From positions 327,174 to 391,173 of the forward strand of contig NZ_PJAR01000024.1 in NCBI RefSeq assembly GCF_002836745.1: a stretch of 64,000 nucleotides of DNA. Reading direction: 5' to 3'. Below are positions 53,071 through 61,862 of this stretch, piece after piece. Within the stretch, counting starts at the first letter, position 1; each line of letters opens with the position of its first letter. A program made the position numbers and the translations under genes. The notes beneath the pieces were generated by a model, which ran no database searches, had not been told where the DNA came from, and saw only the letters and a list, made by a program, of their open reading frames with translations. The stretch is from Glaciecola sp. 33A (GTDB lineage: Bacteria > Pseudomonadota > Gammaproteobacteria > Enterobacterales > Alteromonadaceae).

Positions 53071-53902
53071 ACGAGTCGATCAATCTAGCCCAGCTCAACT
53101 TACGGCAATTGTCAATTTCCAGTCAAACAGCGACGATGAAAATCAACCAAAGCTTAGGTCAGCTATAAGGCAATTTTTGTCTTTAACCAAATTCACTCAA
53201 CGTCTCCTATGCGAGATCGCGTTCCAGTCACGTTCTATTCAATCGTATAACTATAATTCGCTCTTAACGAAAGTAGTCACTAAAAACAAGTACAGCGGCT
53301 AACTGTCCATCGCCGTCTGTCGAGGAACATCCTTATGCGTCCGCTATGTCTAATAGTGCAGATCATGAAATGTCGGAAATTGGCACAAGTTGCTTAGATG
53401 CTTTCTTGGCATCGACCATTTGAACTCGCACCGTATTCAAGACCATCGCTTTCTTTTCGATGCATTGTATTTACACAGCGTTAGGTGCTTCATGGTCCGT
53501 GTAACCTTGATCGACAACTAATTGTGCTGTTTTTAATTTACATTCTGGACTAAATGTCCGTCTTATTTTTTTGCTCATCTTTGGCTCCTAATATTGCTAT
53601 GCTGCTAGCATAAAAATCTCTTGTTAGGTGGCTAAATTAACTATGCCACTACAATATACTCTTGCATTTTGGCATTAATGCGCAATAAGCGTTGCTCACA
53701 AAAGCCTTAATTAGTGCCAAAAGAAGACGTTGGTTTTTGCACGGGTGTTGTGTATGTGCCATTCTCGCTGACAGATACAGCATAGGCCGTTAGGAACAAG
53801 CTGAATAAAACTACTAAGATTTTTTCATTGTTGCTTTATTATCGTTATTTAACGGGTTGGATTGGAACGTTGGCTGCTGGATTAAGAACTAATGGAATTA
53901 AA
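53071..53902. other. Gene-poor stretch between small frames and katG
   Basis: Apart from the IS3 remnant at 53479-53578 no gene is supported. The plus-strand frame across 52919-53302 has no ribosome-binding site and an atypical composition. GCGTTAGGTG at about 53479-53488 matches the attC R' consensus but has no partner arms. Confidence 0.4.
53479..53578 (-). mobile_element. 5' remnant of an IS3-family orfA
   Basis: GGAGCCAAAG precedes ATG and the peptide MSKKIRRTFSPECKLKTAQL then VVDQGYTDHEA. This is the N-terminus of IS3-type OrfA proteins (usually KKxRRxFSPEFKLEAAQLV, VVDQGYSVxEA). The similarity stops abruptly after HEA, at the GCGTTAGGTG sequence, so only about 30 codons remain. Confidence 0.6.
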
Positions 53903-53943
53903 ATAAAAAAATGCTGCAACCATAATAAATGATGCAGCATTTT
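53903..53943 (-). terminator. Rho-independent terminator of katG
   Basis: On the minus strand AAAATGCTGCA and TGCAGCATTTT form an 11-bp stem with a 14-base loop, followed by TTTTTATTTT. It lies about 60 bases after the katG stop. Confidence 0.75.
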
Positions 53944-54005
53944 GACTGTCAAAAAACTAATCAAGCTGTCAATACAAACGTAGTAGAAAGCCGTAATCAG
54001 TTTTA

Positions 54006-56273
54006 CTATCTATCAGCGTTCATGACTTTTACCCAAGCGGCAACGAAGTCGTTTACAAACTTCTGTTTGGACGTATCAAAGGCATACACTTCTGAAACGG
54101 CACGTAGTTCAGAGTTTGAACCAAAGATTAAATCGACCGAGGTTGCTGTCCACTTTGCTTCCCCTGTACTGCGATCAAGACCTTTGTAAACACCGTCTTC
54201 CTCAGATTTCTGCCAAACTGTCGACATATCTAACAAATTGACAAAGAAGTCATTGCTTAATGTTCCAGGTTTAGACGTTAACACGCCATGCTTTGAGCCC
54301 GCGTAGTTTGCATCTAATGCACGTAGTCCACCGATTAATACTGTCATTTCAGGCACTGAAAGGTCAAGCTGATCTGCTTTATCAACTAACATTTCTGTAG
54401 GCGACTTATAACTTTCTTTTACGTCAAAGTAGTTACGAAAGCCGTCAGCGCTAAGTTCTAACAATGAAAATGAATTAACACCCGTTTGTTCTTGTGTCGC
54501 ATCTCCACGTCCAAGATTAAAAGGGACTTGTATTTCATGCCCTGCAGCTTTAGCCGCTTGTTCAATTGCAGCAGCTCCACCCAGCACAATCAAGTCAGCT
54601 AATGATACTTTGTCGCTATTAAACCAACCACCATTGGCGTCGCTTTGAATGCCTTTAAGAACACTTAGCACCTTCTCTACTTCCGCTGGATTGTTTACGG
54701 CCCAATCCTTTTGCGGAGATAAAGCGATACGAGCACCGTCTGCACCGCCACGCATATCCGTGTCACGATAGCTTGCAGCAGAAGCCCAAGCTGTTCTAAC
54801 TAATTCTTGAACAGTGAGGCCTGAATCAAGTATTTTAGATTTCAGCTTAGCAACGTCCTTATTATCAATGGTCGACATCGTATCGTCTGAAATAGGGTCT
54901 TGCCAAATTTGAATATCTTCAGGCACTTCACTACCTAAAAAGTTTCTTCTCGGGCCCATATCCCTGTGTGTTAGCTTATACCAGGCTTTTGCAAAGGCGA
55001 GTTGATACTCTTTTGGATCGGCTAAGAAACGCTCAGCAATCTTTCTGTACTCAGGGTCAAACTTAAACGCTAGGTCTGCAGTCGTCATTACAGGCGGATT
55101 AAACTTATCTTTTACATGCGCATCCGGAACTATCTTGTGCAACGACTCGTCGGTAGGTATCCACTGAATTGCACCTGCAGGACTGCGTGTTTGTTTCCAC
55201 TCAAAATTTAGAAGATTGCTAAGGTATAACGAAGACCAGCGTGTTGGTGCCTGTGTCCACGCACCTTCTAAACCACTGGAGATAGTGTCTTCAGAATGTC
55301 CTTTGCCACATTTATTTTTCCAGCCTAACCCTTGTTCTTCAACACCAGCTGCAGCTGGCTCAGGACCTAAGCAATCGGCAGGTTTATGTGCCCCGTGCAT
55401 TTTGCCAAAAGTGTGTCCACCAGCAGTTAACGCCAATGTTTCTTCATCGTTCATTGCCATACGAGCGAATGTGGTACGGATGTTTTTAGCTGAACCAATA
55501 GGATCAGGCACCCCTTTTGGGCCTTCTGGGTTTACGTAAATTATACCCATATGAGTCGCCCCTAATGGACGTTGAAGTTTGCCGTCGCGGTCTTCACGAT
55601 CACTTGCTAGCATTTCGAGTTCTGGACCCCAATAAACTAAGTCCGGCTCCCAATCGTCTGCACGACCACCAGCAAATCCATAGGTTTCGAAACCCATATT
55701 TTCTAACGCAACATTACCAGTTAGCACTATTAAGTCTGACCAGGAAAGCGATTCACCGTACTTCATTTTGATCGGCCAAAGTAATCTTTTTGCTTTGTCT
55801 AGGTTAGCGTTATCCGGCCAGCTGTTTAATGGTTCAAAGCGTTGCTGAGCGCCAGCAGAACCACCGCGGCCGTCTAACGTGCGGTAAGTCCCTGTGCTAT
55901 GCCACGTCATGCGAATAAATAAGGGGCCATAGTTACCAAAGTCGGAAGGCCACCAATCTTGTGAAGTGGTTAACAAAGAGTCTATGTCTTTCTTGACTGC
56001 AGCGAGATTTAGTTTACTAAAAGCCTCACCGTAATTAAAATCTGACCCGTATGGATTTGAGCGCGTGTCGTGGTCACGCAGAGCGGACAGGTTGAGTTGT
56101 TCAGGCCACCAAAACTGATTTGTTTTTGCTTCATATGCTTTAGTTACACCCGAACCAATTGCACCTTTGGGTTTACTTATTTCGGCAGTTTGCGCCAACA
56201 CAGCGCAGGACATAAACAATAGACTGATAGCCCCTGCAATGCCTGTAGTCGAAAATAATTTTGTTTTATTCAT
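54006..56273 (-). CDS. katG: Catalase-peroxidase KatG with signal peptide
   Basis: A 755-residue heme enzyme of the fused two-domain class. Distal residues are in [13 protein letters not shown], the crosslinked Met-Tyr-Trp set is suggested by [18 protein letters not shown] and [11 protein letters not shown], and the proximal histidine is in [15 protein letters not shown] chose the ATG at 56273, giving [20 protein letters not shown] then MSCAVLAQ, a clear signal peptide, so the protein is probably periplasmic, unlike most KatG. An upstream frame start at 56324 would bury the signal. AAGGATATGGA precedes the start. Confidence 0.92.
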   Translation of the reverse strand: MNKTKLFSTTGIAGAISLLFMSCAVLAQTAEISKPKGAIGSGVTKAYEAKTNQFWWPEQLNLSALRDHDTRSNPYGSDFNYGEAFSKLNLAAVKKDIDSLLTTSQDWWPSDFGNYGPLFIRMTWHSTGTYRTLDGRGGSAGAQQRFEPLNSWPDNANLDKAKRLLWPIKMKYGESLSWSDLIVLTGNVALENMGFETYGFAGGRADDWEPDLVYWGPELEMLASDREDRDGKLQRPLGATHMGIIYVNPEGPKGVPDPIGSAKNIRTTFARMAMNDEETLALTAGGHTFGKMHGAHKPADCLGPEPAAAGVEEQGLGWKNKCGKGHSEDTISSGLEGAWTQAPTRWSSLYLSNLLNFEWKQTRSPAGAIQWIPTDESLHKIVPDAHVKDKFNPPVMTTADLAFKFDPEYRKIAERFLADPKEYQLAFAKAWYKLTHRDMGPRRNFLGSEVPEDIQIWQDPISDDTMSTIDNKDVAKLKSKILDSGLTVQELVRTAWASAASYRDTDMRGGADGARIALSPQKDWAVNNPAEVEKVLSVLKGIQSDANGGWFNSDKVSLADLIVLGGAAAIEQAAKAAGHEIQVPFNLGRGDATQEQTGVNSFSLLELSADGFRNYFDVKESYKSPTEMLVDKADQLDLSVPEMTVLIGGLRALDANYAGSKHGVLTSKPGTLSNDFFVNLLDMSTVWQKSEEDGVYKGLDRSTGEAKWTATSVDLIFGSNSELRAVSEVYAFDTSKQKFVNDFVAAWVKVMNADR

Positions 56274-57078
56274 ATTCCATATCCTTAGTTCAACAAAAAA
56301 GCGAAGTGCGAACGGCGTAGACATCTCACATAATTTTTTATTATCAACGTGATGCTTGCCGGCTGCTATTACGAACGTACTCGTATGGGAAAAACTATAG
56401 ACCTAAAATGTTAAAAGCAGCACTAAATAAAATCGATTGATATAATCGGAAAATGTGTGGAGGGTTATTTTATACACAACCAGATAGCGTCATAAACAAA
56501 TTAGCTCCTGCTGCTTTGTTTATGTATTTCAGATAGACCCGTGGTTCATACGAGCAATCCATGCTCGCCCTGAACTCGGGGCACACGATACCAAGTATCA
56601 CCTAATCGTCCACGGTTCTTTTTTAGACGTTTGCAGTATCGTTGACCAGATTTCTGACACTCGTTTCTGGAACCGCTTGTTAACTTGACAGCACCCCACT
56701 TTATCCTGTGACCTTTCATTCCGGTTTTTGCAAATTGCAAATTTATCACTATTGGATTCTCATTTTTTATATAACGGTTGAGCAAGTTTAAAAAAAAGAG
56801 AGTCATCAAATTGGCCGAGCGAACTTGTTAGGCCTCATAAACATTGGGATAACAAGCCGCATTGCCGCTAAATTTCTTATCAAACCAGCTCAAAGTAAAG
56901 ATGGCATGATAATTGGAATAACAAATTAACTCTTAGTAAATGAGGTTTATAAGGAAGTATTCTAAAGCCATTCGCTTCAAGTTTATTTTTTATTTACCCT
57001 CAAATGAATTAAGGGATAGTGACGTTAGGGCTTAATTAAGCTCTGAGCAAGATAACTTACTTAAAATGAAGGTGTATT
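56274..57078. other. Gap between katG and the ice-binding-like gene
   Basis: No convincing gene. A minus-strand frame across 56546-56809 includes KKNRGRLGDTWYRVPRVQG, which could be a transposase relic but matches no family I can name with confidence. CGAGCA and TGCTCG at about 56549-56566 form a short hairpin. Promoters of katG should lie near 56300-56450. Confidence 0.35.
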
Positions 57079-58143
57079 ATGAAACGGATAAATATATTAC
57101 TAATCACCACGATGTTTTCTTTTGTGTCTAGCGTACACGCAGGTTTTATACCCTTAGATTTGTTAGATACAGAGCTAAATGACAAGTCGACCTATGCTGC
57201 TCTATATGTAACTTTGGGCGCACGGTCAACTCTTGGTGGCAATATGCAGGGCTTCGCGCCAATTACGACCGGCGTAAACTCAGTGGTCGGGGGCAATGTC
57301 TCGGCAGGAACAGCGGTGACATCTGGTGCGGGCTCAAGCATTGGTGGCTATATTCAGGCTGGAACCACCGCCATCACTGGCGTGGGTGCAAGCGTCGGTG
57401 GGAGTATTTTTAGCGGAACCACCGCTGGGACTGGTGCCAATTCAAGTGTCGGTGGCGATATTGAAGCTGGAGGGCTCTATTCGGCAGGCTTTGGCGCTTT
57501 AGTGAGCGGCAACATTAATGATCAGCTTGCGCTCGTGCCAGGGTATATTGCACCCGCCGTTATAAATCAGAAAGCTCAACTTGACATTGTGCAAGCAACG
57601 CTGGACCAGTTGGGAGTAACAGAGGGATCAACAAATCTCGACATCACATTCGGTTTAGTCAACGAGACGCTCTTTGCTGGTGTCTATGATAGTTTAAATT
57701 ATCTGACCATAAGGGCCGGTAAAACCCTAACCCTCGACGGTCTGGGTGTAGACGGCGATTTTCTTTTCAACATCCATAACTACCTGGACTTTGCTGCAGG
57801 CTCAAAAGTAGAGCTGATTAATTTTACCGATAACAGTAATGTTGTCTGGAATGTAATTGGCGATGCGGTTGGCTCATCTGGCTATATGCAAGCTGCTGCA
57901 GATGTCAGCATAAGAGGTTTCATTTTTGCGCACGGCTATGTGAATACAGGTGACCGTACGACGTTAAATGGTGTAGGTAATTCATGTGGTGGCGCTTTTT
58001 CAGTGAATGACTACGTCTTATTTGGGGCAGACAACATAGTAGGCGGGTTGGGTTGCGATACGGATGTCAAGGTTCCTGAACCCGGAACGGCTATATTGCT
58101 GTTTGGTTTAGCGGGCTTGTTATTTTCCCGATACAGAAAATAA
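57079..58143 (+). CDS. Ice-binding-like (DUF3494-type) PEP-CTERM protein with 18-residue repeats
   Basis: A 354-residue secreted protein: signal peptide (1-21, ending VHA), five and a half tandem 18-residue repeats from residue 47 to about 148 with core SxxGGxI, then a DUF3494-like beta-helix region (about 170-330; LTLDGLGVDGDFLFNIHNYL, NVVWNVIGDAVGSSG, RGFIFAHGYVNTGDRTTLNG) and a PEP-CTERM tail (VPEPGTAILLFGLAGLLF, SRYRK). Likely surface-sorted by an exosortase encoded elsewhere. Adhesin or ice-binding roles are inference; the repeat part suggests a three-sided solenoid. GAAGGTG precedes the ATG. Confidence 0.75.
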   Translation: MKRINILLITTMFSFVSSVHAGFIPLDLLDTELNDKSTYAALYVTLGARSTLGGNMQGFAPITTGVNSVVGGNVSAGTAVTSGAGSSIGGYIQAGTTAITGVGASVGGSIFSGTTAGTGANSSVGGDIEAGGLYSAGFGALVSGNINDQLALVPGYIAPAVINQKAQLDIVQATLDQLGVTEGSTNLDITFGLVNETLFAGVYDSLNYLTIRAGKTLTLDGLGVDGDFLFNIHNYLDFAAGSKVELINFTDNSNVVWNVIGDAVGSSGYMQAAADVSIRGFIFAHGYVNTGDRTTLNGVGNSCGGAFSVNDYVLFGADNIVGGLGCDTDVKVPEPGTAILLFGLAGLLFSRYRK

Positions 58144-58315
58144 TTTTATTCGGCCTGTCATCCAGCCCTGTAACTACCCATCGTTCCCAAGGAGTTATAC
58201 CGTCATCAAACATAGCGACTCTTTTGAAAAAATGGGGCAGAGTCTGAGGGATCCCCACGAATATTCAAGCATCAAAATTGCCAGCAATCATAGTTCTGAG
58301 TTTTGAAACGCTTGT

Positions 58316-58545
58316 CTACGAAGCTCGCAAACCTACATAGCGAAACGATAATATTCGCTTTGTCTTAACTGTGTTCGTTTGATAACGACGATGTAAACCT
58401 GCCGTGAAGATGGCTAAGCCTATAATGTTAGCCAGAATACAGGCAAGCGCGACACCTGTTATGAGCGAATTATATTTATGTGACTGAATAAAACGTGACT
58501 GGAACTCACATTGTGAGCCGAGCAGGCTTTTCCAATAAACAGGCT
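58316..58545 (-). pseudogene. Fragment of a one-segment membrane protein, no start codon
   Basis: An open minus-strand stretch of about 75 codons has no usable start. It reads VYWKSLLGSQCEFQSRFIQS, then HKYNSLITGVALACILANII and GLAIFTAGLHRRYQTNTVKT to a stop at 58316. One strong membrane segment with a basic tail is visible. It overlaps, on the other strand, the IS91 remnant at 58504-58602, so one of the two is fortuitous in the overlap. Family not recognised. Confidence 0.28.
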
Positions 58546-58602
58546 AAAACGGGGGCTGTTAACCTAATTCAACGTTTCGGCAGCGCCCTCAACCCACTCT
58601 AA
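58504..58602 (+). mobile_element. Internal remnant of an IS91 transposase
   Basis: Thirty-two codons read THIVSRAGFSNKQAKTGAVN then LIQRFGSALNPL and stop. Almost the same peptide (THIVGCAGFSNKQAKTGAVT, LIQRFGSALNLN) occurs in the transposase at 50764-52157. This is a second, much decayed copy in the opposite orientation, just upstream of the K+ channel gene. Confidence 0.8.
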
Positions 58603-58683
58603 AAGCCAGCTGTGACAAAAGGCAGTGTATGTTGTTTATTCATCTTATACTCGTATACTGTCTCCAGAAATTAAAATACAGCA

Positions 58684-59463
58684 ATGGCGACTATGGACCT
58701 GAAAAAAACACTCAAGACGCTCTATACCGGTCGCAGTCATCGCGCTACCGGCTTCCGATATGGTCTGATCAGCTTCGACGTTATGTCCATATTATTTTTT
58801 GTGATGACCGCGGCGATACCGTTGGGGCCTGCCATTCTGTTGACGGATATCCTGATTGGTCTGGTGATACTGGCGGATTTTTCGGCACGGCTATGGATCG
58901 CGCCGAACCGCTGGCATATGCTACGGCAAATCTATACCATCGCCGACATCATCGTCATCTTTTCACTGATCTTTGCCCCATTAATCAATGAGAGCTTCGC
59001 TTTCCTGCGCGTGCTGCGCACCCTGCGATTGCTTTATTCTTATCACGTGATCCGCGAATTGCGCAGCGAAAATGTTTTTTTCCGTACGCATGAAACGATT
59101 ATCCTCGGCATCGTCAACCTGATGGTGTTTATATTTGTGATGACCGCGCTGGTCTTCGCATTACAACACAATTCAAATCCGCTGATTGTCACGTATATCG
59201 ATGCGCTATATTTCACGGTATCTACGTTGACCACCACAGGCTTTGGTGATGTTACGCTGCCCGGCACTCAAGGTAAGTTATTATCGGTCTTTATAATGGT
59301 GATCGGCGTGGCGTTATTCCTGCGTCTGGTCACAGCAATATTTCGCCCTGCTAAGGTCAGGTATATCTGTCCGGAATGCGGCCTGAACCAGCATGAACCC
59401 GACGCCGTGCACTGTAAACATTGCGGCGAATCCCTGAAGATCGAGACAGAAGGTTCGCAATGA
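58684..59463 (+). CDS. Voltage-gated-type potassium channel with C-terminal zinc ribbon
   Basis: A 259-residue inner-membrane protein with six membrane segments. The S4-like helix FLRVLRTLRLLYSYHVIREL has Arg every third position, the pore helix and filter are TVSTLTTTGFGDVTLPG (GFGD in place of GYGD), and the C-terminus has a zinc ribbon CPECG and CKHCG. Base composition is visibly different: 58861-58920 has 35 G/C of 60, against the AT-rich neighbours, so transfer from a GC-richer relative is likely. No clear Shine-Dalgarno; ATG at 58693 is an alternative start. Confidence 0.83.
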   Translation: MATMDLKKTLKTLYTGRSHRATGFRYGLISFDVMSILFFVMTAAIPLGPAILLTDILIGLVILADFSARLWIAPNRWHMLRQIYTIADIIVIFSLIFAPLINESFAFLRVLRTLRLLYSYHVIRELRSENVFFRTHETIILGIVNLMVFIFVMTALVFALQHNSNPLIVTYIDALYFTVSTLTTTGFGDVTLPGTQGKLLSVFIMVIGVALFLRLVTAIFRPAKVRYICPECGLNQHEPDAVHCKHCGESLKIETEGSQ

Positions 59464-59512
59464 ACAGGTGCGATGAATTCGATTATTATGATCCAACGTA
59501 ACACTAGAAAGG

Positions 59513-59696
59513 GGACACACATGCACAAACAACGCCGCGCTTAGGGAAAGATTCAAAAGATTTCATTAATCAGTCACTGCTATCAGAATTATCTAATTCA
59601 ACACTAAAATATCGAAGTAATAAAGCAATCGCTGATATAAAAAAATTGTTGAAACCAATAAAATTTGATATCTTCTTTTTACTAAGTTCTACATAA
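59513..59696 (+). pseudogene. Junction with a truncated gene start and an unrelated C-terminal remnant
   Basis: After the channel gene, AAAGGGG and ATG (59521) open a frame MHKQRRA that stops at once, as if a downstream gene of the transferred block was cut off. In another frame the sequence reads GKDSKDFINQSLLSELSNST then KYRSNKAIADIKKLLKPIKF and stops at 59694-59696; this looks like the AT-rich 3' end of a native gene. I infer the edge of the inserted DNA at about 59540. Confidence 0.35.
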
Positions 59697-59704
59697 GCGG
59701 CATA

Positions 59705-60064
59705 ATGCTTAAGAATCTTGTTTCTATTATTTTGTTAATCTGTATCACTGCGCAATCTCCTTTGGTTGCGGCGTTAAGTGTGCATGATACGCATCACAAC
59801 GGTAACACTACGGTTCATGATTACTTTCATGATGTTGGACAGCCGCACGAGCACAATGATATAGACGCTGAAAAATTTGAAATCAGTTATTCACAAGAGG
59901 CATTAGAGCACAACAACTCCTATCACGATGACGGAGTTGTAGGCATTTTCCTTTTCGCACCCACAGGCATTTCAAACATGCTGCCCGAAGCAAACTTAGA
60001 TAATCTAGTCACTTGGTGGGCTTCACTATTTCTTAAATATACGACACCCCCCCCAAAAATATAA
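59705..60064 (+). CDS. Small His-rich exported protein of the metal-efflux operon
   Basis: A 119-residue protein with a signal peptide (about 1-23, ending LVAA). The mature part is rich in His and acidic residues (HDTHHNGNTTVHDYFHDVGQ; PHEHND; HNNSYHDD) and ends with a hydrophobic stretch and TTPPPKI. It resembles the small His-rich proteins at the head of heavy-metal efflux operons (CzcI-like), which may buffer or sense periplasmic metal. It is followed after about 70 bases by another His-containing gene and the RND adaptor. Confidence 0.6.
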   Translation: MLKNLVSIILLICITAQSPLVAALSVHDTHHNGNTTVHDYFHDVGQPHEHNDIDAEKFEISYSQEALEHNNSYHDDGVVGIFLFAPTGISNMLPEANLDNLVTWWASLFLKYTTPPPKI

Positions 60065-60136
60065 ATCCTAAATTTTAACAAGTGCCTTCTTCTTGCGGGC
60101 CTTTTTTGTTGTGTTTAAATATTGGATTAAAATCTC

Positions 60137-60745
60137 ATGGTATATCGTTATTTTGCCTCTCTCGTGTTTTTCGCGAGAGCGCCCTTGTTGACTCTTTTGG
60201 CATCACTCTTATTAATGCTTTCTCTATCAGTTCAGTCATCACCTGGTGCCCATGGCCCTAATGGCGAGCATCTTGATATGGAGAAAAGCAATCAACCCAC
60301 CCTAAGACCGAAGTTTGAAACGTTCACCGAATCTTTTGAATTATCAGGTGAAGTATTTAGCAACGAACTTATTATCTATTTACATGATTTTAAAACCAAT
60401 ACACCTATTCAATTTGCCAGCATAGATTTAGACGTCGGTGCTTTGGCTGCTAGCGCTACTTATGATGAGGCTGAAAACCGTTATATCGTCAACGATGATA
60501 AATTTATCAATGCGCTTAATGTCAGTGGTGAGCACGAAGTGATTGCGACTGTTTTGACTGAAGACAGTGGCGATTTACTGGTGGCAAACTTTGTAATGCC
60601 TGAGGCGAATACTCAGTCAGGTTATGCCGAGCATTCGCACGATGAAGCGCATCATCATTTTCCTTGGTGGGCGCTTGGTTTATCAATTGTCGTTTTTGCG
60701 ATTGGCTTTTTCCTTGGGCATAAAAATAAAGGAGTGAAATCATGA
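60137..60745 (+). CDS. Membrane-anchored protein with [11 protein letters not shown] motif, metal-efflux operon
   Basis: A 202-residue protein with an N-terminal signal or anchor (about 15-37), then [14 protein letters not shown], a beta-sandwich-like domain (about 60-155; FELSGEVFSNELIIYLHDFK), a His-rich linker (AEHSHDEAHHHFPWW) and a C-terminal membrane segment with HKNKG. The [11 protein letters not shown] motif recurs right after the signal peptide of the adaptor encoded next. The stop overlaps the next start (ATGA), so the two are translationally coupled. Function unknown; probably a metal-binding accessory. Confidence 0.65.
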   Translation: MVYRYFASLVFFARAPLLTLLASLLLMLSLSVQSSPGAHGPNGEHLDMEKSNQPTLRPKFETFTESFELSGEVFSNELIIYLHDFKTNTPIQFASIDLDVGALAASATYDEAENRYIVNDDKFINALNVSGEHEVIATVLTEDSGDLLVANFVMPEANTQSGYAEHSHDEAHHHFPWWALGLSIVVFAIGFFLGHKNKGVKS

Positions 60746-61854
60746 GAGCACTCCTTCTGCTACTTACCTGTTTTTGGACTTGGTCTGCCATTGCATCTCC
60801 AGGTGCCCATGGGCCAAATGGTGAGCATATTACCGACACCGATAGTAAGTTAACTGCGGGTTTGGGGAGACAAGCTGATGGCTCTGTGCTAATGCCGATG
60901 CAAAACCAGGATCTCTTAGGTATTAAAACGCAATTCGTGACTAAGCAAAGTGTGAAAGGCAATATCACTTTAGCCGGTGTTGTCCACGCTCACCCTGAAG
61001 GCCAAGCAATCGTTCAACCGAGCAGCGATGGTCGTTTTGAAGCATCAGACTCGGGCGTCCTTGCCACAGGTGAAAAGGTGTCAGCGGGTCAAATACTTGG
61101 CTATGTAAGGTATAAAGATACCGCCTTTGAATTAGCTAGCCAAACGAACCAATTATTGACGGTAAGAAGTCAGATCGTGCAGGTTAAACGGGATGTTAAG
61201 CGTTTGCGTGATCTTGGTGAGTTAGCATCAAAACAAGCCTTAGAACAACTAGAAACGAGTCTAAAAATTCTCGTTCAACAAGAAGATATTTTACAACAAG
61301 GTTTAGAGAAACCTGAGCCACTTATTGCACCTATATCTGGCATATTAATCAATCACCAAGCAAGACGCGGTCGCTGGGTGGAGGCTGGAACGACGTTGTT
61401 TGAGGTTGTAGCATCAAATTTACGTCATATCGAAGCGTTAACCAATGACTCGTCTATTTTAACGCAACTTAACACCGCTAAAATTAGGCAGTTTCCTGAG
61501 CTTGATCTGCGCTATCACGGTTATGCGCCTCAACTCAACGCGGGCATGGTGACCGTACATTTTGCCTTAGAAACCCGCTCTGATTCTGCATCATTGTTGT
61601 TCATTGGCCAACCGGTTACTGTGTTCGCCGAGCTTAATAACACGGTCGAAGGTATTCTGTTATCAAGCGATGCCATTGTGACTAACAGTGCTAACTTGCC
61701 CATTGTGTGGATAAAAGTGTCTGCCGAACGTTTTTTACCCCAAATTGTGCAGTATCGGGAGATTTCTCCAAGCAAAGTATTAATTACACAAGGCTTAGGT
61801 TCAGATAATCGGGTTGTTATCGCCGGTACGTCTTTACTCAACCAAGTGCGTTAG
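60742..61854 (+). CDS. RND efflux periplasmic adaptor subunit (CusB/CzcB type)
   Basis: A 370-residue membrane fusion protein with a signal peptide (about 1-19), the [11 protein letters not shown] motif after it, a lipoyl/barrel-sandwich domain, a coiled-coil hairpin (about 130-190; [20 protein letters not shown] type pattern) and a C-terminal beta-barrel and MP domain ([13 protein letters not shown] at the end). It links the inner-membrane pump to an outer-membrane channel. AAAGGAGTGAAATC precedes the ATG. The pump gene starts 8 bases after its stop. No outer-membrane channel gene is visible upstream. Confidence 0.85.
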   Translation: MRALLLLLTCFWTWSAIASPGAHGPNGEHITDTDSKLTAGLGRQADGSVLMPMQNQDLLGIKTQFVTKQSVKGNITLAGVVHAHPEGQAIVQPSSDGRFEASDSGVLATGEKVSAGQILGYVRYKDTAFELASQTNQLLTVRSQIVQVKRDVKRLRDLGELASKQALEQLETSLKILVQQEDILQQGLEKPEPLIAPISGILINHQARRGRWVEAGTTLFEVVASNLRHIEALTNDSSILTQLNTAKIRQFPELDLRYHGYAPQLNAGMVTVHFALETRSDSASLLFIGQPVTVFAELNNTVEGILLSSDAIVTNSANLPIVWIKVSAERFLPQIVQYREISPSKVLITQGLGSDNRVVIAGTSLLNQVR

Positions 61855-61862
61855 GAGCCAGC

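Noticed and set aside
52919-53302. Plus-strand frame of 127 codons
   Set aside because: Composition unlike a protein gene, no ribosome-binding site, and antisense to a more plausible small frame.
56546-56809. Minus-strand frame as a transposase relic
   Set aside because: The string GRLGDTWY is suggestive, but no transposase family could be named with confidence.
56774-56835. ATATAAC ... GTTAGGC as a further attC site
   Set aside because: R' fits the consensus but L' overlaps it and the left spacer does not match; the structure is not that of an attC site.
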